A stretch of DNA of 38,160 nt from RGIG4097 sp964599875 (GTDB lineage Bacteria; Bacillota; Clostridia; Christensenellales; CAG-917): positions 1 through 38,160 of the forward strand of contig CAZRHE010000015.1 of the NCBI GenBank assembly GCA_964599875.1. The letters are read 5' to 3'. A program made the position numbers and the translations under genes. Positions 7,501-15,837 of this stretch are shown here, piece by piece; position 1 is the first letter of the stretch; each line of letters opens with the position of its first letter. The notes beneath the pieces were generated by a model. That model did not search any database. It was given only the letters and a program-made list of their open reading frames with translations, and was not told the origin of the DNA.

Positions 7501-8876
7501 CTATATTATACGTACTTTCGGCGATAGCGATTTTGACGAGCGCGGCGACGCTTGTTTTCGTGATTTCATCTTCAAAGAAAAAAAACGAAACGACGGACGT
7601 CGAATCCATGAAAAAGGATATCGAAAAGAGTGTTTCGGACACCGTCCGCATGGAAAACGGAATGTTGACGGGTGCGGTTAACGCACAAGCGGGCGCGACG
7701 AGGGAAATGACGGAAAGAGTGGATAAGTTCATTTTGAACGTCGACAGAAAACTCGACGAAACCAAAACCGAATATCTCAAAAAACTCGACGAATTGAAAG
7801 CGGAAAACACCGCAAATCTCGTTGCGATAAAGTCTGAAAACACGGCAAACCTCGTCGCAATAAAAGAGGATAACGCAAGAAATCTCGAAGAAGTGCGCAA
7901 GGCAAGCAACGCAAGTCTTGAGGCGGTGCGCAGGGATAATGCGGAGCAACTCGAAAAAATGCGTTTGACCGTGGACGAAAAACTGTCCTCGACTCTCGAA
8001 CAAAGATTCAATCAATCTTTCAAAATCGTCAACGACAGGCTTGAAGAAATCAATCGTACTTTTGGGGAATTGCAAAATCTTCAAACCGGCGTCAACGACC
8101 TCAACAAGATTTTCAAAAACGTCAAAACGAGAGGCACTTGGGGAGAAGTCGCTCTTGATAGTTTGCTCCAACAAATTCTCATTCCCGAGCAATACGCAAA
8201 GCAGGTGCGACTCACGAGAAACAGCGAAGACGCTGTGGATTTCGTCATCAAGATGCCCGGCAAGGGGGACGGAGAAGTGTTGTTGCCCATCGACGCGAAA
8301 TTCCCGTACGAAGACTACGCGCGCCTTATCGAAGCGTCCGAAAGAGGGGACGTCGATGGGACGGAACAAGCGGCAAAGGCTCTTTCAAACGTGATTAAGC
8401 ACGAGGCTATGAGCATAAGAGATAAATACGTCAAGCCTCCGAAGACGACGGATTTTGCAATCATGTATTTGCCGACCGAGAGTTTGTATGCGGAAATCAT
8501 AAAGCGCGAAGGGCTTGTGGAAGAAATGCAAACGAAATATCGCATAGTCGTATGCGGACCCACGACGCTTGCCGCACTTCTCAACAGTTTGCAGATAGGA
8601 TTCAAGAGCGTCGCGATTGAAAAACGCAGTTCTGAAATCGTCAAACTCATGCACAGTTTCAACAAGGATTTCGAAACTTTCAGCGACCTTTTGAGAAAGA
8701 CGGGGGACAAACTCGCCGCCGTCCAAACCACCATTGCAAACGCGGAAGACAGAACGGAAAAAATCCGCAAAAAACTGGACAAGGTCAGCACTTACGCCGA
8801 CCAAAACGAGAAAGAATTGAACCCTGCCGTCGACGCATTGCCCGCGGCGAATTACGAGGATAACGATGAAGGTTGA
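7497..8876 (+). CDS. rmuC: DNA recombination protein RmuC
   Basis: RmuC-family proteins limit recombination between inverted repeats and carry a nuclease-like fold. The exact activity is not settled. The 459-residue protein has an N-terminal membrane anchor (about residues 2-24), a long coiled coil (about 35-200), and the RmuC core domain with NVKTRGTWGE, PIDAKFPYEDY, HEAMSIRDKYV and FAIMYLPTESLYAE. Residues 103-157 are five successive 11-residue repeats beginning ENTANL, ENTANL, DNARNL, ASNASL and DNAEQL. The start overlaps the cca stop (ATGA), with AAGGAG at 7484-7489. The PHP gene starts 11 bases before its end, so it sits in the middle of the tilS operon. Confidence 0.94.
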   Translation: MTILYVLSAIAILTSAATLVFVISSSKKKNETTDVESMKKDIEKSVSDTVRMENGMLTGAVNAQAGATREMTERVDKFILNVDRKLDETKTEYLKKLDELKAENTANLVAIKSENTANLVAIKEDNARNLEEVRKASNASLEAVRRDNAEQLEKMRLTVDEKLSSTLEQRFNQSFKIVNDRLEEINRTFGELQNLQTGVNDLNKIFKNVKTRGTWGEVALDSLLQQILIPEQYAKQVRLTRNSEDAVDFVIKMPGKGDGEVLLPIDAKFPYEDYARLIEASERGDVDGTEQAAKALSNVIKHEAMSIRDKYVKPPKTTDFAIMYLPTESLYAEIIKREGLVEEMQTKYRIVVCGPTTLAALLNSLQIGFKSVAIEKRSSEIVKLMHSFNKDFETFSDLLRKTGDKLAAVQTTIANAEDRTEKIRKKLDKVSTYADQNEKELNPAVDALPAANYEDNDEG

Positions 8877-9660
8877 TTTGCATTTACACACGACCGCAAG
8901 CGACGGACTTTTGACGCCGACCGAGATAGTGGGTTGGGCAAAAGAAAGCGGTCTTAAAGCCATCGCCATAACCGACCACGACACCGTGAACGGCTTGGAC
9001 GAAGGCATCCTTGCAGGGCGCAGGCTCGGCGTTTTAGTCTTGCCCGGGATAGAGATTTCGGCGTTCTCAAATTGCGAAATACATATTTTAGGATACAATA
9101 TCGACTACAAAAACCCCGCGTTTTGCGAAGAACTCGAAAAAATCAAGGCTTTAAGAAAGGAACGCAACGCGATAATCCTCGACAAACTTTCCGCGCTCGG
9201 CATAGATACGGGCATAGACCCGACGGCTGAGGGAATCGGAAGATTGAATATAGCGAAAGCGATGCTTGACAGAGGTTACGTCCGCGACGTTAACGACGCT
9301 TTCGAGAGATACCTCGGTCCAAACGGAAAGGTGTTCACCGAGATAAAAAGAACCACTCCTCTCGAGGCGGTGAAACTCATAAAGAAGTACGGCGGAATAT
9401 CCTCTATCGCGCATCCGAAAAAATACCTTCTCGACAAGCGACTTCCTTTGCTTGCGGAGGGGTTGAAAAGATTCGGGCTCGACGGCATCGAGGCGTATTA
9501 TCCTCGCCATACGGGGCAGGATGAAGCGGATCTTATTCGACTTGCAAACAGACTCCACCTCATTCCTACGGGCGGCAGCGACTATCACGGATACGAGGAC
9601 AAGCATTTTCAAGTGGAGTTGGACTCGCGCACCGCACGCGCACTCAAAATCAAAATATAG
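8866..9660 (+). CDS. PHP-domain phosphoesterase (YciV/TrpH-like)
   Basis: A 264-residue metal-dependent phosphoesterase of the PHP superfamily. Metal ligands are visible as HLH (H6, H8) with D13, TDHD (37-39), E63 in PGIEIS, H73 in EIHILGY, the IAHPKKY histidine, and the final GGSDYHG. Relatives such as E. coli YciV (RNase AM) are 5'-3' exonucleases on RNA and 3',5'-bisphosphate nucleotides; the substrate here is not determined by sequence. The ATG at 8866 lies within the end of rmuC (11-base overlap), indicating translational coupling. It is the last gene of the tilS-hpt-cca-rmuC run and is followed by a hairpin with a short T-run. Confidence 0.9.
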   Translation: MKVDLHLHTTASDGLLTPTEIVGWAKESGLKAIAITDHDTVNGLDEGILAGRRLGVLVLPGIEISAFSNCEIHILGYNIDYKNPAFCEELEKIKALRKERNAIILDKLSALGIDTGIDPTAEGIGRLNIAKAMLDRGYVRDVNDAFERYLGPNGKVFTEIKRTTPLEAVKLIKKYGGISSIAHPKKYLLDKRLPLLAEGLKRFGLDGIEAYYPRHTGQDEADLIRLANRLHLIPTGGSDYHGYEDKHFQVELDSRTARALKIKI

Positions 9661-9678
9661 AGTAAACCTCTCTTCTCG

Positions 9679-9703
9679 GCGCATACTAACGGTATGCGCT
9701 TTT
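9679..9703 (+). terminator. Hairpin covering the vanW start codon (terminator-like)
   Basis: GCGCATAC (9679-9686) pairs perfectly with GTATGCGC (9692-9699) across a 5-base loop and is followed by TTTT (9700-9703). It can end the upstream operon, but the right arm contains the vanW ATG (9694-9696). In a read-through RNA the start codon would be buried in the stem. In an RNA that begins at the ATG the left arm is absent. Confidence 0.6.
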
Positions 9704-10530
9704 CATATCTTTTCAAAAACGGATTACGCGCGATTGCGTTTCTTTTTCTTGCCGCCTGCATATATTGCAATATGGACGCAAAGACGGAAATCGCAATCGC
9801 AGAAACCCCGAAAGTCGGACTTATCGCGACTTTTTCAACCTACTACGGAGAAAGTTCTCTAAACCGCAAACACAACGTTGCGCTTGCGTGCTCGTTTATA
9901 GACGGCACGGTGCTGTATCCCGAAGAAGAGTTTTCTTTCAACGCCGTCGTCGGAGAAAGAAAAGAGGCGCGCGGATTCAAAAGCGCGTTTATCATCAAGG
10001 ACGGAGAATTCGTCGAGGGAACGGGCGGGGGAGTTTGTCAGGTGTCGAGCACTCTTTATAACGCGGTGTTGCTTGCGGATATGACGGTGACGAGGGTTAG
10101 TCCTCATTCGCTGTCCGTGTCATACGTGTCCCCGTCCTTCGACGCTATGGTGTCGAGCGGGAGCGATTTCAGATTCGTCAACACGTTGTCCGCTCCCGTT
10201 ACGATAAAGATGAGTGCGGACGGGAAGTACGTCAAATGCGACGTCTACGGCGTTGCGGGAAGAAAGATAAGGAGAATATCCGAAACGGTGGAAACCATTC
10301 CCAACGAAACCGTCTACGTGGACGACGCAACCATGCCGTCGGGGACGGAAAGCGTGGATACCTACGGGCACGCGGGGCTTAAATCAAAAGGCTATCTCGA
10401 ATATATAGAGGACGGCAAAGTAGTTAGGACGCTGATAAGGTCGGATACCTACGCTCCGCAAAAGCGGATAATTTTGAGGGGCACTGCCGAAGATACGCAT
10501 ATTGACACGGAGCAAGGGAGTGCGTTATAA
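9694..10530 (+). CDS. VanW family lipoprotein
   Basis: A 278-residue secreted protein with the VanW domain (PF04294). The defining block is GTGGGVCQVSSTLYNAVLLADM, preceded by the EEFSFNAVVGER segment. The biochemical role of VanW is unknown. It was first named in vancomycin-resistance clusters but is widespread in Clostridia. The N terminus is a lipoprotein signal: basic MRFSYLFKNGLR, a hydrophobic core and lipobox LAAC with Cys22, so it should be lipid-anchored outside the cell. That signal supports the ATG at 9694 although no Shine-Dalgarno exists and the codon lies in a hairpin arm. A CATACT hexamer six bases upstream may be a -10 box for a leaderless mRNA. The promoter of the next gene lies within its 3' end. 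Confidence 0.88.
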   Translation: MRFSYLFKNGLRAIAFLFLAACIYCNMDAKTEIAIAETPKVGLIATFSTYYGESSLNRKHNVALACSFIDGTVLYPEEEFSFNAVVGERKEARGFKSAFIIKDGEFVEGTGGGVCQVSSTLYNAVLLADMTVTRVSPHSLSVSYVSPSFDAMVSSGSDFRFVNTLSAPVTIKMSADGKYVKCDVYGVAGRKIRRISETVETIPNETVYVDDATMPSGTESVDTYGHAGLKSKGYLEYIEDGKVVRTLIRSDTYAPQKRIILRGTAEDTHIDTEQGSAL

Positions 10531-10531
10531 T
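10502..10531 (+). promoter_or_regulatory. Promoter of the phosphoglucomutase gene
   Basis: A perfect TTGACA (10502-10507), an 18-bp spacer and a perfect TATAAT (10526-10531), located at the very end of the vanW coding region. The leader to the ATG at 10576 is about 38 bases. Confidence 0.8.
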
Positions 10532-10545
10532 ATTACGGATAACAT

Positions 10546-10575
10546 AAGGAGTGCAGGCACGCGCCTGCGTAAACG
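10546..10575 (+). promoter_or_regulatory. Shine-Dalgarno separated from the start by a hairpin
   Basis: AAGGAG at 10546-10551 is the only good ribosome site, but it lies 24 bases from the ATG at 10576. Between them GCAGGC (10553-10558) pairs with GCCTGC (10563-10568) across a 4-base loop. Folding leaves only 6-8 unpaired bases between the site and the ATG, a normal spacing. A stop at 10570-10572 rules out an earlier in-frame start. Confidence 0.6.
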
Positions 10576-12318
10576 ATGAGTTATATTGACAATTTCAACG
10601 AATGGCTATCCTCTCGCGAAATCGACGAAAAGGATAGAGCAAGGCTCATGTCCCTTTCCGAAAACGAAAAGAAAGAAGCGTTTTACGGTCCCCTCGAATT
10701 CGGCACGGCGGGCATGAGGGGAATCATCGACCTCGGCACGAACAGAATGAACGTCTACACCGTCAAACGCGCGACCAAAGGACTTGCGGATTACATCGCA
10801 ACTCTCGGCAGAGAGAGTATGGACAAGGGCGTCGTGATATCTTACGACACGAGAAAGTATAGCAGTGAATTTGCGGTGGCAGCGGCAAAGGTGTTGTCCG
10901 CAAACGGCATAAAAGTTTGGCTGTTCGAAGACGTCCGTCCCGTTCCCGTTTGTTCGTTTGCAATACGATATCTCGGCGCGATTTGCGGCATTATGATTAC
11001 CGCAAGTCACAACCCTAAAATCTACAACGGATACAAAGTCTACGGAGAGGACGGAGCGCAAATGTCGCCCGAAGCGACGGATAAAGTGGTCGAATTTATA
11101 TCTTCAACTCCCTATTTCGGCATTAGAGAGGCTATGACCTCTATGGACAGCGGAAGTATAAAAGGCAAAAACAACCTGCATATAGACGACTATATCACCA
11201 TAATCGGCAAGGACGTGGACGAGGAATATTTCAAGGCAATCGAATCCGTCGCGCTGTCCCCCGACGCGGTGAAAGAATACGGCGGAAAGGTCAAAATCGT
11301 ATACACTCCTGTTCACGGAAGCGGCTTTATGCCCGTCACGTCTATCCTTTCAAGAATGGGAATTGCAGTCAGCGTCGTCCCCGAGCAAGCGCAACCCGAT
11401 ACGGAGTTCGGCACCGTAAGAGTGCCCAATCCCGAAGAGGCGGATACCCTTGCTATGGGCGTTGAACTTGCGAATGAAATAGGAAGCGATATAGTCATCG
11501 GCACCGACCCCGACGCAGACCGCATGGGAATTGCGGTCAGAGATTACGAGGGTAAATTCGTTTTGCTCACGGGCAATCAAATAGGCGTACTTCTTGCCGA
11601 CTACATAATGAGAAGAAAATCAGAAAGCGGCACTCTTCCCGCTAACGGCGCAATCGTCAAGACCATAGTCACCACCGAACTTGCAAGAAAACTTGCCGCA
11701 AGTTACGGAGTGGAAACCTTCGACGTCCTCACGGGATTCAAATTCATCGGCGAGTTGATGACGAAGTGGGCGGAAACGGGGGAATATACCTACGTTTTCG
11801 GATTCGAGGAGAGTTACGGCTCTCTTGTCGGCACGCACGCAAGAGATAAAGACGCCGTCGTTGCGGCGATGATGTTTGCGGAAATGACTTGCTACTACGA
11901 AAGCAAGGGCATGAGCGTGTACGGAGTGTTGCAAGAGATTTTCAAAAAATTCGGATATTTTGTGGAAAAGACCATATCCATAACTTTCCCCGGATTGGAC
12001 GGCATGGATAAGATGAAAGGCATTATGGAAAAGATGCGTGCGACCGCATATTTCGAAGTTTGCGGCACGAAAGTGCTGTCGACGGACGACTACGTCTTGC
12101 GCAAAACCACTTATCCCGACGGCACGAAAGCGGATATAACTCTCCCCAAAACCAACGCACTCAAACTTCATCTTGACAACGGGGATTGGATATGCGTGCG
12201 TCCGAGCGGCACCGAGCCGAAACTCAAAATTTACGCGGCGTCGTCTGCGGTGGAGCGCACCTCTGCGGAGGAAAAAGTCGCGGCGTATCTGGACTATTTC
12301 AAAAAGATGACTGAATAA
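10576..12318 (+). CDS. pgcA: Alpha-phosphoglucomutase/phosphomannomutase
   Basis: Interconverts glucose-1-phosphate and glucose-6-phosphate, linking glycolysis to cell-envelope sugar synthesis. The 580-residue length matches the PgcA type of Bacillus. The family landmarks are FGTAGMRG near the N terminus, the phosphoserine loop TASHNP (S144), the metal-binding GTDPDADR (309-316), the sugar-binding GFEESYG, and the phosphate-binding RPSGTEPK (542-549). All key residues are present. The gene has its own consensus promoter, an unusual ribosome-site arrangement with an intervening hairpin, and ends in a strong terminator shared with convergent glnN. Confidence 0.95.
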   Translation: MSYIDNFNEWLSSREIDEKDRARLMSLSENEKKEAFYGPLEFGTAGMRGIIDLGTNRMNVYTVKRATKGLADYIATLGRESMDKGVVISYDTRKYSSEFAVAAAKVLSANGIKVWLFEDVRPVPVCSFAIRYLGAICGIMITASHNPKIYNGYKVYGEDGAQMSPEATDKVVEFISSTPYFGIREAMTSMDSGSIKGKNNLHIDDYITIIGKDVDEEYFKAIESVALSPDAVKEYGGKVKIVYTPVHGSGFMPVTSILSRMGIAVSVVPEQAQPDTEFGTVRVPNPEEADTLAMGVELANEIGSDIVIGTDPDADRMGIAVRDYEGKFVLLTGNQIGVLLADYIMRRKSESGTLPANGAIVKTIVTTELARKLAASYGVETFDVLTGFKFIGELMTKWAETGEYTYVFGFEESYGSLVGTHARDKDAVVAAMMFAEMTCYYESKGMSVYGVLQEIFKKFGYFVEKTISITFPGLDGMDKMKGIMEKMRATAYFEVCGTKVLSTDDYVLRKTTYPDGTKADITLPKTNALKLHLDNGDWICVRPSGTEPKLKIYAASSAVERTSAEEKVAAYLDYFKKMTE

Positions 12319-12329
12319 AATCACCGAAT

Positions 12330-12364
12330 AAAAACGCACTGCTTATCGGGCAGTGCGTTTTTTT
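12330..12364. terminator. Bidirectional terminator between pgcA and glnN
   Basis: CGCACTGC (12335-12342) pairs with GCAGTGCG (12350-12357) across a 7-base loop. Seven Ts follow on the plus strand and an A-run precedes (Ts on the minus strand). It serves both convergent genes. Confidence 0.92.
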
Positions 12365-12388
12365 ATGAAACAGATTTGACTTGCGATT

Positions 12389-14467
12389 TTATTTGATAGA
12401 AAACATTAGGTCGCCGTAGTCGGGGAAAGGCCAGTAAGATTTTGCTGTCAGCCTTTCCGCTTCGTCCGCGACTTCGCGCAATTCGTTCATCGCGGGGATT
12501 ACGCGGTCGCGATAAAACTCTCCTTTTTCTCGTCCTGCGGAAAGGGATTTCGCTTTTGCTATTTCCGCATTCAGCACGTCGAGTTTTTCGTTTGCGGCGG
12601 ATAGGAGAGAATAGAGTTTTTTACACTCTTTGTCGTCCGTATTTATTCCTATCGCGCGCATTGAAATTTCGCTGTCGGCAAGGAATTTTACGTAATTTCT
12701 GATTGCGGGCAGGATATCTCTTTTTGCCATATCCGCCGTCGTCGTCCCCTCTATGTCTATGAGTTTGCAATAGTTTTCGATGAGGATTTCTTCGCGACTT
12801 ATCATCTCTCTTTCGGACAAAACGCCTTGTCTTTCGAAAAGTTTCACGTTCTTTTCAGAGGTGAAAAGGGGGAGCGCGTCCATAGTGGACGGCAGGTTGA
12901 GAAGTCCGCGATTTTTCGCCTCTTCCACCCATTCGTCCGAGTAGTTGTTTCCGTTGAAAATAATACGTCCGTGCTCGCGCATAGTGCGACGAATTATGCC
13001 GGTTATGGATCCGTTGAAGTCCGTCGTGTTTTCAAGTTCGTCCGCAATAGACGAGAACTCGTCGGCAAGAATGGTGTTGAGAATTGCGACGGGGTCGGAC
13101 GTCGAAAAAGCGGAGCCAACCATACGGAACTCGAACTTGTCACCCGTAAAAGCGAATGGTGAAGTGCGGTTTCTGTCGGTTGAGTCTTTTGCAAAGCGCG
13201 GAAGAACGTGCACTCCGACTTCCACTTCGCACCCTGCGCGCTTGGAGTATTTTCGTCCGTCCGCTATTGCTTGCAGTATGCCCGTGAGTTCGTCGCCGAG
13301 ATACATGCTGACGATTGCGGGAGGTGCTTCGCTTGCGCCCAAACGGTGGTCGTTTCCCGCGCTTGCGACGCTTATACGAAGAAGGTCTTGGTGCTTGTCG
13401 ACGGCGGCTATCACCGCAGACAATATGAGAAGAAATTGTGCGTTTTCTTCGGGGCTTTTGCCGGGGTCGAAAAGGTTGTAACCGAAATTCGTGGACAAAG
13501 ACCAGTTGACGTGCTTGCCGCTTCCGTTGACTCCCGCGAACGGCTTTTCGTGAAGTATGCAGGTCATGCCGTGCTTCTTCGCGACCTTTTGCATGATTTC
13601 CATGGTTAGTTGGTTGTGGTCGGTCGCAATGGACGCCGTCGTGAAAATGGGGGCGAGTTCGTGCTGTGCGGGCGCAGCCTCGTTGTGTTTGGATTTTGCA
13701 AGTATGCCGAGTTTCCAAAGTTCTTCGTCGAGGTCTTTCATATACGCCACTATGCGAGGTTTGATGGGCCCGAAATAGTGGTCGTCGAGTTGTTGCGTTT
13801 TTGGGGGAGTCGCACCGAAAAGGGTGCGTCCCGTGTAGAATAAATCCCTGCGCTTTTCGAACACCGACGTATCCACGAGGAAGTATTCTTGTTCGGGGCC
13901 TACGTTTGCGATGACTCTTTCAGTTTTTCTGCCGAAGAGTTTCAGGATGCGCGTCGCTTGTCTGTTGATTGCTTCCATGGAGCGGAGCAGGGGAGTTTTT
14001 TTGTCGAGTGCGTCCCCCGTGTACGAGCAAAACGCCGTGGGAATACAAAGCACGCCGTCCTTTATGAACGCGTACGAAGTGGGATCCCACGCGGTGTATC
14101 CTCTTGCCTCGAAGGTCGCGCGCAATCCGCCCGAAGGGAATGAACTTGCGTCGGGTTCCCCTTTTATCAGTTCCTTGCCGTTGAATTCCATGATTACCCC
14201 GCCGTCGCGGGTGGGGGATATGAAACTGTCGTGTTTTTCGGCGGTTACCCCCGTCATGGGTTGGAACCAATGCGTGAAGTGGGTCACTCCCTTTTCGATA
14301 GCCCAATCCTTCATCGCGTTTGCGATGACGTTGGCGGTGTCGAGGGAGAGGGGTCTGTCCTCTGCGCAACAAAGTTTAAGTTCGCGATAGACTTCTTTCG
14401 GGAGGCGCGCGCTCATCGCTCTGTCCCCGAAAACCATACTACCGAATAAATCCGACATGGAAGGCAT
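12389..14467 (-). CDS. glnN: Glutamine synthetase type III
   Basis: ATP-dependent synthesis of glutamine from glutamate and ammonia. This is the large GSIII (GlnN) form, 692 residues, typical of Bacteroidota and many Clostridia, not the roughly 450-residue GlnA. Recognisable blocks are the N-terminal VFGDRAM, THFTHWFQPMTG, the active-site GPEQEYF (190-196), KHNEAAPAQHELAPIF, NGSGKHVNWS and the C-terminal-half DRNRTSPFAFTGDKFEFRM. The C-terminal extension specific to GSIII is complete. The ATG at 14467 has GGAG about eight bases upstream. The gene is a single transcription unit, convergent with pgcA and divergent from the esterase gene. I see no obvious T-box, glutamine riboswitch or GlnR-type repeat. 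Confidence 0.96.
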   Translation of the reverse strand: MPSMSDLFGSMVFGDRAMSARLPKEVYRELKLCCAEDRPLSLDTANVIANAMKDWAIEKGVTHFTHWFQPMTGVTAEKHDSFISPTRDGGVIMEFNGKELIKGEPDASSFPSGGLRATFEARGYTAWDPTSYAFIKDGVLCIPTAFCSYTGDALDKKTPLLRSMEAINRQATRILKLFGRKTERVIANVGPEQEYFLVDTSVFEKRRDLFYTGRTLFGATPPKTQQLDDHYFGPIKPRIVAYMKDLDEELWKLGILAKSKHNEAAPAQHELAPIFTTASIATDHNQLTMEIMQKVAKKHGMTCILHEKPFAGVNGSGKHVNWSLSTNFGYNLFDPGKSPEENAQFLLILSAVIAAVDKHQDLLRISVASAGNDHRLGASEAPPAIVSMYLGDELTGILQAIADGRKYSKRAGCEVEVGVHVLPRFAKDSTDRNRTSPFAFTGDKFEFRMVGSAFSTSDPVAILNTILADEFSSIADELENTTDFNGSITGIIRRTMREHGRIIFNGNNYSDEWVEEAKNRGLLNLPSTMDALPLFTSEKNVKLFERQGVLSEREMISREEILIENYCKLIDIEGTTTADMAKRDILPAIRNYVKFLADSEISMRAIGINTDDKECKKLYSLLSAANEKLDVLNAEIAKAKSLSAGREKGEFYRDRVIPAMNELREVADEAERLTAKSYWPFPDYGDLMFSIK

Positions 14468-14501
14468 AGTGTATCTCCGATGTGTTTATGATATGATTCA
14501 A

Positions 14502-14530
14502 ATTATAATATTGACATTCTCAAAATGCAA
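14502..14530 (-). promoter_or_regulatory. Probable glnN promoter
   Basis: On the minus strand a weak TTGCAT (14530-14525), a 17-bp spacer and a perfect TATAAT (14507-14502). The leader to the ATG is about 28 bases and contains the ribosome site. The rest of the AT-rich 14468-14708 gap shows no gene or clear structure. Confidence 0.5.
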
Positions 14531-14708
14531 CGAAATCAAAATAAATTCTTTGTGAATGATAAAATATTCTTGTAAATACGATTTTATGCAGAGATATGTA
14601 TTGTTTATGCAATATCGTATGCGAAATCGTTAATAATGAAAAAATAAATTCCGTAAAAATATCTTGCAATCGCTTGCCCGTTGGTGCAAAATAGACGAGA
14701 GGTGAATT

Positions 14709-15611
14709 ATGTTAGCGAACGTGTTTTTCGATAAGTACGTCAAAAAGAACGACGAGGCAAGGCTTGCAAAGATTGCCGACCCCGACGGCGTTATGGAGCA
14801 AAACGATATCCCGTATCTTCAAGACGGGCACCGTTTGCACACTCTCGATATCTATCGTCCTAAGGGTGCGGAGGGCAAAATGCCTTTCATCGTGGACGTT
14901 CACGGCGGCGGTTGGGTGTACGGAGATAAGGAACTCAATCGAAAATATTGTTTGCATCTCGCAAAAGAGGGCTTTGCCGTCGTCAATTTGAGTTTCAGGC
15001 TTATCCCCGAAGTGGATTTTGCGGGGTCGATAAAGGATATTCTTTCTGCTCTTCGTTGGATAAAAGAGCATGCGGAGGAATATAATCTCGACTTGAACAA
15101 CGCCTTTATCACGGGGGACAGTGCGGGCGGCCATAGCGTAGGAATGATTCTTGCGGCGGCGCACAACGAAACTTTGCGCACCGTATTCGGCGGAGTTTGT
15201 CCGTTGTCTTTTAACGCGGTATGTTTCACCTGTGCGGCGTTCAATCCGTCCACGTTTGCAAAAATTCCGCTTGCGGGCGTAGTGCTGTTTAACGGCGTGT
15301 ACGGCAAATTTTATCGCGGCAAAAAGAAACGCGCCTTATATGAGAGTTACGACTTTTCTAACGTAATTCCCGACGACTTGCCTCCTACGATTCTCGTGAC
15401 GGCGTATGCGGATTTTCTCCGCTCGCAGTCCCACCGCCTGAAATCCGAACTCGAAGGGAAGGGAATAGAAACCGTCCTCGTCGATTTCAACGAGCCTTTA
15501 TCCGACGGCTATAAACTCGAACACGTCTACAACGTGAGTTTCCCCGACCGCGAAGCATCTATCCTTGCCAACGAAAAGACTTGCGAATTTTTCCGCGCTC
15601 ACCTCAAATAA
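14709..15611 (+). CDS. Alpha/beta hydrolase, esterase/lipase type
   Basis: A 300-residue cytoplasmic serine hydrolase of the alpha/beta hydrolase-3 / BD-FAE-like group. The oxyanion loop HGGGW lies at residues 65-69, the nucleophile elbow GDSAGG has Ser138, the acid is probably D235 in TAYADFL, and the catalytic histidine is probably H272 in LEHVYN. Residues 160-195 form a hydrophobic cap-like insertion. The substrate is unknown, and a short acyl or acetyl ester of a sugar is only a guess. The ATG follows AGAGGTG. The gene is alone, divergent from glnN, with no signal peptide. Confidence 0.85.
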   Translation: MLANVFFDKYVKKNDEARLAKIADPDGVMEQNDIPYLQDGHRLHTLDIYRPKGAEGKMPFIVDVHGGGWVYGDKELNRKYCLHLAKEGFAVVNLSFRLIPEVDFAGSIKDILSALRWIKEHAEEYNLDLNNAFITGDSAGGHSVGMILAAAHNETLRTVFGGVCPLSFNAVCFTCAAFNPSTFAKIPLAGVVLFNGVYGKFYRGKKKRALYESYDFSNVIPDDLPPTILVTAYADFLRSQSHRLKSELEGKGIETVLVDFNEPLSDGYKLEHVYNVSFPDREASILANEKTCEFFRAHLK

Positions 15612-15648
15612 GGCGAGCAGGCGTAAAACGAAATCGAAACAGCAATAA

Positions 15649-15676
15649 AGCCGTCGTAGCGTTATCGGCGACTTTT
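15649..15676 (+). terminator. Probable terminator of the esterase gene
   Basis: AGCCGTCG (15649-15656) pairs with CGGCGACT (15666-15673), with one mismatch and one G-U pair across a 9-base loop, then a TTT tail. It is imperfect, so confidence is limited. The remaining bases to 15779 show nothing recognisable. Confidence 0.4.
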
Positions 15677-15779
15677 GCTTATTAAACGCGCGTCGCAAAG
15701 GTTTGTCGGCGGCTATTTTGTGGGTTGAATTTCGGCGGACGGCATATGTGATGATTTTTGTTTTGTGAAAAAAGCAAAC

Positions 15780-15808
15780 TTGTTTTCGCGCGCGTTTTGT
15801 AGTATTAT
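15780..15808 (+). promoter_or_regulatory. Promoter of the large helicase gene
   Basis: TTGTTT (15780-15785), a 17-bp spacer and TATTAT (15803-15808). The leader of about 23 bases carries GGAG seven bases before the ATG at 15838. Confidence 0.6.
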
Positions 15809-15837
15809 TATTGTATTAAATTTTACGGAGTCGATAA

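Noticed and set aside
14468..14708. A glutamine riboswitch, T-box or GlnR-type operator in the glnN/esterase gap
   Set aside because: Read on both strands, the region is AT-rich with no recognisable conserved core or paired repeat.
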